The position numbers and the translations under genes are program-made. From assembly GCF_014268455.2 (NCBI RefSeq), contig NZ_CP077085.1, forward strand, positions 5,311,001 through 5,375,000: 64,000 nt of DNA, given 5' to 3'. This document shows, piece after piece, positions 57,607 through 64,000 of the stretch; position 1 is the first letter of the stretch, and the number at the start of each line of letters is the position of its first letter. Origin of the DNA: Pseudomonas shahriarae (GTDB taxonomy: Bacteria; Pseudomonadota; Gammaproteobacteria; Pseudomonadales; Pseudomonadaceae). The notes beneath the pieces were generated by a model, which made no database searches, was not told where the DNA came from, and saw nothing but the letters and a program-made list of their open reading frames with translations.

Positions 57607-58545
57607 TTAGCGATGGGCGCTAGGTGCGGCTAGTGCACGGGCGGCGGCGACATCCGCATTGATCGCCGTTTTCAGCGCCTCCAGGGAGGCGAATCGCTGC
57701 TCTTCACGCAGCTTTTGGTGGAAAACCACCGTCAAACGCCGGTCATACAAATCCCCGGCAAAATCCAAAAGGTGAACTTCCAGGTGGGCCTTGCCATCAC
57801 CTGCAACCGTTGGCCTGACGCCTATATTGGCGACTCCGGGCCAGGGTTTACCGTCAATATCGACACTCACCAGGTACACCCCGGTCAGTGGCACGCGACG
57901 GCGCTTGAGTTGCACGTTGGCGGTTGGCGTGCCCAGTTGGCGCGCCAGCTTCTGGCCGTGCAGGACCCGCCCGGCAATCCGGAACGGGCGACCGAGCAAA
58001 CGCTCGGCCAAGGCGAAGTCGGCAGCGGCCAAGGCATTTCGCACCTGGGTGCTACTCACGCGCAGGCCGTCCAGTTCGACGGTTTGCGCGGCTTCGACAG
58101 TAAACCCCTGGGTCACGCCGGCCTGCTGCAGGAAATCGAAATCCCCTACCCGGTCGCAACCGAAGCGGAAGTCGTCGCCGACCTCCAGATGCTGCACGCC
58201 CAAGCCATCGACGAGGATACGGTCGACGAACTCGGTGGCGCTGAGACTGCGCAAACGCTGGTTGAAGGCCAGGCACAGAACCCGGTCCACGCCCTCTTCG
58301 GCCAGCAGTTGCAGCTTGTCCCGCAAGCGGGCCAAACGGGCTGGAGCCGTCTCGGGAGTGAAGAACTCACGGGGCTGCGGCTCGAAAATCACCACGCAGC
58401 TGGGCACGCCCAACTCGACTGCGCGCTCGCGCAGCCGCGCCAGGATCGCCTGGTGGCCACGGTGAACACCGTCAAAGTTGCCAATAGTGGCGACGCAGCC
58501 CCGATGCTCGGGGCGCAGGTTGTGGAGACCTCGAACCAGCTGCAT
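57607..58545 (-). CDS. ribF: Bifunctional riboflavin kinase / FAD synthetase
   Basis: 312 residues: N-terminal FAD synthetase with GNFDGVHRGH (residues 22-31) and a C-terminal riboflavin kinase (KLARQLGTPTANVQL). Start 58545 from the family N-terminus MQLVRGLHNL. 13 bp before ileS in a likely murJ-ribF-ileS-lspA-fkpB unit. Confidence 0.95.
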   Translation of the reverse strand: MQLVRGLHNLRPEHRGCVATIGNFDGVHRGHQAILARLRERAVELGVPSCVVIFEPQPREFFTPETAPARLARLRDKLQLLAEEGVDRVLCLAFNQRLRSLSATEFVDRILVDGLGVQHLEVGDDFRFGCDRVGDFDFLQQAGVTQGFTVEAAQTVELDGLRVSSTQVRNALAAADFALAERLLGRPFRIAGRVLHGQKLARQLGTPTANVQLKRRRVPLTGVYLVSVDIDGKPWPGVANIGVRPTVAGDGKAHLEVHLLDFAGDLYDRRLTVVFHQKLREEQRFASLEALKTAINADVAAARALAAPSAHR

Positions 58546-58663
58546 AACGCGCTTCTTGCTCATAAAGTGGTCGATTATAACCACACCCGGCCCCGGACGA
58601 CAGGCAACAGCACAGGCCAAATGATTCGAATCGAAAAAACAGCCGGCTTATTGTTGATTGCGA

Positions 58664-60202
58664 TCAATTCAGCGCCTTGCGATTGAAATCCCGCAGGCGG
58701 AAGCCCAGCAGCAGCAACATGCCAAAGTAGGCGATCACCCCGGCCACCACCAGCAGGCCCAGGCGCAGGAATCGCTCAAGCATCTGCCCCTCGCCCCACG
58801 CAGGCATCCAGTGCATCAACCCCAGCAATACCGCTGACATCACCGCCACCGCTACCAGCAATTTGAGGGCGAACATGCCCCAGCCTGGCTGCGGCTGGTA
58901 CATTTTTTGTTTGCGCAATTGATAGAACAACAGGCCGGCATTGATGCACGCCCCGGCACTGATCGCCAGGGCCAGGCCCGCGTGAGCCAGCGGCCCGATG
59001 AAGATCAGGTTGAACAGCTGGGTGACCACCAGGGTGAAAATCGCAATTTTCACCGGGGTCCGGATGTTTTGCTGGGCGTAAAAGCCCGGCGCGAGGACCT
59101 TGATCACGATAATCCCCAGCAACCCCACCGAATAGGCGACCAATGCACGCTGGGTCATCAAGGCGTCGAACGCGCTGAACTGGCCGTACTGGAACAGCGA
59201 AACGGTCAGCGGCTCGGCCAGGATCCCCAGGGCCAGGGAGCATGGCAGCACCAGCACAAAGCACAGGCGCAGGCCCCAATCGAGAATACGCGAGTATTCG
59301 TGGCGGTCCTTGCTGGCATAGGTGCGAGCCAGGGTCGGCAGCAAAATGGTACCCAGCGCCACGCCCAGCACACCGGAGGGCAACTCCATCAGGCGATCGG
59401 CGTAATACATCCACGACACGGAACCGGAGACCAGCAACGAAGCGAATGCGGTGTTGATAATCAGGGAAATCTGGCTGACCGATACCCCGAGAATCGCCGG
59501 CAGCATGTTTTTCATCACCCGCCACACACCCGTGTCCTTGAGGTTCAGGCGCGGCAGCACAAGCATGCCAATCTTTTTCAGGTGCGGCAGTTGATACAAC
59601 AGTTGCGCCAGGCCACCGGCCAGCACCGCCCAGCCGAGCGCCATCACCGGCGGATCGAAGTACGGCGTGAGGAACAGGGCAAAGATGATCATGCTGACGT
59701 TAAGCAGGGTCGGCACAAACGCCGGCACCGAGAACCGGTTCCAGGTATTGAGGATCGCGCCCGCCAGGGAAGACAGGGAAATCAGCAATATATAAGGAAA
59801 GGTCACCCGCAACAGATCACTGGTCAGGGCGAATTTTTCCGGAGTGTTGGCAAACCCGGGCGCCGTGGCCCAGATAATCCAGGGCGCAGCGAGCATCCCG
59901 GCGACGGTCACCAGCATCAGCACCAGGGTCAGCAGGCCCGAGACATAGGCGATAAAGGTGCGGGTGGCCTCCTCGCCCTGCTGGGTCTTGTATTCCGCCA
60001 GGATCGGCACGAACGCCTGGGAAAACGCGCCCTCGGCGAAGATCCGCCGCAGCAGGTTGGGCAGTTTGAACGCGATAAAGAAGGCATCCGTGGCCATGCT
60101 CGCGCCAAAAATACGTGCGATGAGGGTGTCACGCACAAACCCCAGAACCCGGGAAATCATGGTGATCGAGCTGACGGCGGCCAACGACTTGAGCAGATTC
60201 AT
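58664..60202 (-). CDS. murJ: Lipid II flippase MurJ
   Basis: 512-residue MviN/MurJ flippase with about 14 TM segments; typical N-terminus [19 protein letters not shown] and conserved [19 protein letters not shown]. Essential for peptidoglycan precursor export. Divergent from rpsT. Confidence 0.95.
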   Translation of the reverse strand: MNLLKSLAAVSSITMISRVLGFVRDTLIARIFGASMATDAFFIAFKLPNLLRRIFAEGAFSQAFVPILAEYKTQQGEEATRTFIAYVSGLLTLVLMLVTVAGMLAAPWIIWATAPGFANTPEKFALTSDLLRVTFPYILLISLSSLAGAILNTWNRFSVPAFVPTLLNVSMIIFALFLTPYFDPPVMALGWAVLAGGLAQLLYQLPHLKKIGMLVLPRLNLKDTGVWRVMKNMLPAILGVSVSQISLIINTAFASLLVSGSVSWMYYADRLMELPSGVLGVALGTILLPTLARTYASKDRHEYSRILDWGLRLCFVLVLPCSLALGILAEPLTVSLFQYGQFSAFDALMTQRALVAYSVGLLGIIVIKVLAPGFYAQQNIRTPVKIAIFTLVVTQLFNLIFIGPLAHAGLALAISAGACINAGLLFYQLRKQKMYQPQPGWGMFALKLLVAVAVMSAVLLGLMHWMPAWGEGQMLERFLRLGLLVVAGVIAYFGMLLLLGFRLRDFNRKALN

Positions 60203-60373
60203 TGAAAGAGTTTTTGCCTATAGATAAAGAGCAGGCGAACAAAGCGCCTACTTATGCGATACTGCGCGCCTGCAACAGCACAGAGCCAAAGCTCGCGAGT
60301 TTACAGGTCAAGCGCCGGAAATAAATCACCCGCCTCTTCAGATCGACCACTCAGCAGTTCGCATCAGCCGCCC

Positions 60374-60402
60374 TTGACAAGACTTCAACTCATCGGCATG
60401 AT
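60374..60402 (+). promoter_or_regulatory. rpsT promoter
   Basis: TTGACA (60374-60379), 17-bp spacer, CATGAT (60397-60402), about 50 bp before the rpsT start. Confidence 0.6.
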
Positions 60403-60455
60403 TCGCGGCCTATTTTGTTTGCTATTTCCTAAAAAGTCTTTCGAGGAGCTCGACG

Positions 60456-60734
60456 GTGGCCAACACACCTTCCGCCAAAAAACGTGCAAAACAGGCTGAG
60501 AAGCGTCGCAGCCACAACGCCAGCCTGCGTTCCATGGTTCGTACCTACATCAAGAATGTAGTTAAGGCCATTGACGCAAAAGACGCTGAAAAAGCTCAAG
60601 CTGCTTACGTTCTGGCCGTGCCAGTTATCGACCGTATGGCCGATAAAGGCATCATCCACAAGAACAAAGCTGCTCGCCATAAAGGTCGTCTGAATGGCCA
60701 CATCAAGGCTCTGAACCTTGCTGCTGCAGCCTAA
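60456..60734 (+). CDS. rpsT: 30S ribosomal protein S20
   Basis: 92 residues, very basic, with helices [17 protein letters not shown] and [16 protein letters not shown] start with AGGAG upstream; E. coli S20 starts with UUG, and non-ATG starts are linked to its autoregulation there. Confidence 0.96.
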   Translation: MANTPSAKKRAKQAEKRRSHNASLRSMVRTYIKNVVKAIDAKDAEKAQAAYVLAVPVIDRMADKGIIHKNKAARHKGRLNGHIKALNLAAAA

Positions 60735-60747
60735 GCGATAAGCTTGT

Positions 60748-60776
60748 TAAAAAACCGACCCCAGGGTCGGTTTTTT
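60748..60776 (+). terminator. rpsT terminator
   Basis: AAAAACCGACC-CCAG-GGTCGGTTTTTT, perfect stem with T-run. Confidence 0.92.
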
Positions 60777-60810
60777 ATTGCCTACGATTTATGCCCTCCC
60801 CCAAAACAAA

Positions 60811-60900
60811 TGTGGGAGCTGGCTTGCCCGCGACGGATACATAACACTCAACATTGATGTCGACTGTTAAACCGCTATCGCAGGCAAGCCAGCCCCCACA
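60811..60900. repeat. REP pair
   Basis: TGTGGGAGCTGGCTTGCC... at 60811 pairs, with minor mismatches, with the reverse-complement arm 60878-60900. Between rpsT and creA. Confidence 0.85.
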
Positions 60901-60924
60901 TAAAGCAGAGCGGAGCTGCCAGGC

Positions 60925-61389
60925 TTATTGCGCGCCAGGCCACGGCAGGATTGGAATCGCCGTCACCGCATTCTGCGGGCTGCCTTCGATCAGACGGTCG
61001 CTGTAGACCAGGTACACCAGGGTATTGCGCTTCTTGTCGAGGAAACGCACCACCTGCATGGTCTTGAACACCAGCGAGGTGCGCTCCTTGAACACCTCAT
61101 CACCATCCTTGAGCTCGCCCTTGAAGCGAATCGGCCCCACCTGACGACAGGCAATGGATGCCTCGGCACGATCCTCGGCCAAGCCCAGACCACCCTTCAC
61201 CCCACCCGTCTTGGCGCGAGACAGGTAGCAAGTCACGCCCTCTACCTTGGGATCATCAAAAGCCTCGACCACGATCCGATCATTGGGGCCGACAAACTTG
61301 AACACGGTCGACACCTGGCCAATCTCTTCGGCCGAAGCCAGCAGCGGCATCGCCATCAGCAGCCCCAGCAACCCCTTCATTACGCGCAT
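60925..61389 (-). CDS. creA: CreA family protein
   Basis: 154 residues. Signal peptide ([17 protein letters not shown]), then the CreA domain ([35 protein letters not shown] split over a conserved Cys pair: TCYLS and SIACRQ). Periplasmic protein of unknown function. Follows proB by 13 bp, likely co-transcribed. Confidence 0.9.
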   Translation of the reverse strand: MRVMKGLLGLLMAMPLLASAEEIGQVSTVFKFVGPNDRIVVEAFDDPKVEGVTCYLSRAKTGGVKGGLGLAEDRAEASIACRQVGPIRFKGELKDGDEVFKERTSLVFKTMQVVRFLDKKRNTLVYLVYSDRLIEGSPQNAVTAIPILPWPGAQ

Positions 61390-61402
61390 CGCAATTTTCC
61401 CT

Positions 61403-62521
61403 TTAGACCAGAATCAGGTTATCGCGGTGAACCAGTTCCGGCTCAGCCATGTAACCCAACAGACCGACAATCGACTCAGACGACTGCCCAATGATTTTCT
61501 GCGCCTCAAGGGCACTGTAGTTGGCCAGCCCACGGGCAATCTCACGACCGTCCGGCGCGACACACACCACCATTTCACCGCGCCGGAAGCTACCCTGGAC
61601 CAGCTTGACGCCTACCGGCAACAAGCTCTTGTTGCCCTGGGACAGCGCCGACACCGCACCCGCATCCAGCACCAGGGTGCCACGGGTCTGCAGATGGCCA
61701 GCCAGCCACTGCTTACGCGCCGCCAGCATGCCACGCTCGGGCGACAGCAATGTGCCGATGCGCTCGCCTGCCTTGAGGCGATCCAGCACGCGCTCCAGGC
61801 GCCCGCCGACGATGATGGTATGGGCACCCGAACGGGCCGCCAGGCGCGCCGCGCGTAGCTTGGTCTGCATGCCACCACGCCCCAATGCACCACCGACACT
61901 GCCCGCCACCGCATCGAGCGCCGGATCATCGGCCCGCGCTTCGTAAATCAGCTGAGCGTCAGGATTGTTGCGCGGATCGGCGTCAAACATGCCATCGCGA
62001 TCCGTGAGTATCACCAGCAGGTCAGCCTCCACCAGGTTGGCCACCAGGGCCGCCAGGGTGTCGTTATCGCCAAAGCGGATTTCGTCGGTCACCACGGTGT
62101 CGTTCTCGTTGATCACCGGGATCACCTTGAGCTCGACCAGGGCACGCAAGGTGCTACGGGCATTGAGGTAGCGCTTGCGGTCGGACAGATCGTCATGGGT
62201 CAGCAGAATCTGCGCGGTATGGCGGCCGTGCTCGGCAAAACTGGATTCCCAGGCCTGCACCAACCCCATCTGACCAATCGCAGCAGCGGCCTGCAACTCA
62301 TGCATCGCGCTGGGTCGCGCGGTCCAGCCAAGGCGGCTCATCCCGGCGGCAACCGCCCCGGACGACACCAGCACCAACTCGACACCTGCCTCATGCAAGG
62401 CCACCATCTGTTCAACCCAGACGCTCATGGCTGCACGATCCAGCCCCTTGCCATCCGCCGTCAGCAGCGCACTCCCGATCTTTACGACCCAGCGTTGCGC
62501 ACCCGTCACTTTGCTCCGCAT
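61403..62521 (-). CDS. proB: Glutamate 5-kinase
   Basis: 372 residues: N-terminal amino-acid-kinase domain ([20 protein letters not shown]) and a C-terminal PUA domain ([15 protein letters not shown]). First step of proline synthesis. ATG at 62521 chosen by family N-terminus ([15 protein letters not shown]); an ATG lies one codon upstream. Confidence 0.95.
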   Translation of the reverse strand: MRSKVTGAQRWVVKIGSALLTADGKGLDRAAMSVWVEQMVALHEAGVELVLVSSGAVAAGMSRLGWTARPSAMHELQAAAAIGQMGLVQAWESSFAEHGRHTAQILLTHDDLSDRKRYLNARSTLRALVELKVIPVINENDTVVTDEIRFGDNDTLAALVANLVEADLLVILTDRDGMFDADPRNNPDAQLIYEARADDPALDAVAGSVGGALGRGGMQTKLRAARLAARSGAHTIIVGGRLERVLDRLKAGERIGTLLSPERGMLAARKQWLAGHLQTRGTLVLDAGAVSALSQGNKSLLPVGVKLVQGSFRRGEMVVCVAPDGREIARGLANYSALEAQKIIGQSSESIVGLLGYMAEPELVHRDNLILV

Positions 62522-62600
62522 CATCTTCAACCTTAGATTGAGGGCCACGCGACCCAGCGCCGCCCATAACGTTATTCGTGACTACCGATTTCCAGATACT

Positions 62601-62627
62601 AAAACGCCGCTCGATTGAGCGGCGCTT
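62601..62627 (-). terminator. Terminator between obgE and proB
   Basis: CGCCGCTC-GATT-GAGCGGCG stem; on the minus strand followed by TTTT. Ends the obgE transcript. Confidence 0.8.
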
Positions 62628-62644
62628 AAGTTTATCGCAACAGA

Positions 62645-63898
<1,254 letters not shown>

Positions 63899-64000
63899 TT
63901 AAGAAACCAAGACATAAGACTCTTGCAAAAATGAGCGCAGCAACCTCAATCAGCGACCGCAAATCCCGCTGCCTTCGCCCACCACAAACAGCTTTGCAAG

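Overview
The window looks like a core chromosomal segment of a fluorescent Pseudomonas (P. fluorescens group). Evidence: high-GC coding sequence on both strands; genus-typical neighbourhoods (ampD-ampE, a DUF1631 gene and nadC, pilA/pilC-pilD-coaE-yacG, fruB-fruK-fruA with divergent fruR, ribF-ileS-lspA-fkpB-ispH, rpsT/murJ, proB-obgE); and the short REP-type palindromes beginning GTGGGAGC that fill many of its intergenic gaps. I see no phage, insertion sequence, CRISPR array or rRNA. No species name can be fixed from the sequence alone.

Layout. 1-1162: 3' part of a FepA-type siderophore receptor. 1451-1792: a small AT-richer orphan gene. 1851-3434: prfC. 3767-7218: a four-gene quaternary-amine (OpuC-type) ABC transporter operon. 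7686-8849: ornithine decarboxylase behind a long leader. 8840-15475: an iron-uptake block (Sel1 protein, piuC dioxygenase, PiuA-type receptor, PepSY/flavoreductase). 15682-17223: Tat-exported PhoD-like phosphatase. 17302-24087: fructose PTS operon fruBKA and its divergent regulator fruR with a clear Cra operator, then a TatD-type nuclease. 24813-29093: zinc-ribbon membrane protein, chemoreceptor, ampE and ampD. 29156-32804: DUF1631 protein, nadC, DUF6388 protein.

32942-38073 is the type IV pilin locus: tRNA-Thr(CGT), a TfpO-like O-oligosaccharyltransferase, pilA, then divergently pilC-pilD-coaE-yacG, with no pilB between pilA and pilC. 38070-41806: small conserved genes, an orphan CbiM-like permease, DUF1780 and DUF3094 proteins, and a type II NADH dehydrogenase. 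42055-42470: a four-tRNA operon (Asn, Pro, Lys, Pro). 42771-45335: clpB with a near-consensus sigma-32 promoter. 45490-48710: pgeF, rluD, bamD and a small zinc-binding protein. 48738-52802: thiO, a minor-pilin operon pilV-pilW-pilX-pilE lacking pilY1, and a divergent FimT-like pilin. 52756-60202: ispH, fkpB, lspA, ileS, ribF, murJ. 60456-63868: rpsT, creA, proB, obgE.

Most genes are housekeeping and belong to described families; no new multigene defence or metabolic system is evident. The parts that most deserve a second look are the speC leader (a terminator-like hairpin inside a 0.3 kb leader that also holds a possible Arg-rich upstream reading frame), the reduced type IV pilus gene set (motor pilB and adhesin pilY1 absent from their usual places while pilin, ligase and minor pilins remain), the AT-richer orphan gene at 1451, the orphan CbiM-like permease pair, the nested REP palindrome at 27583-27686, and the REP-like hairpin between the clpB promoter and its start codon.
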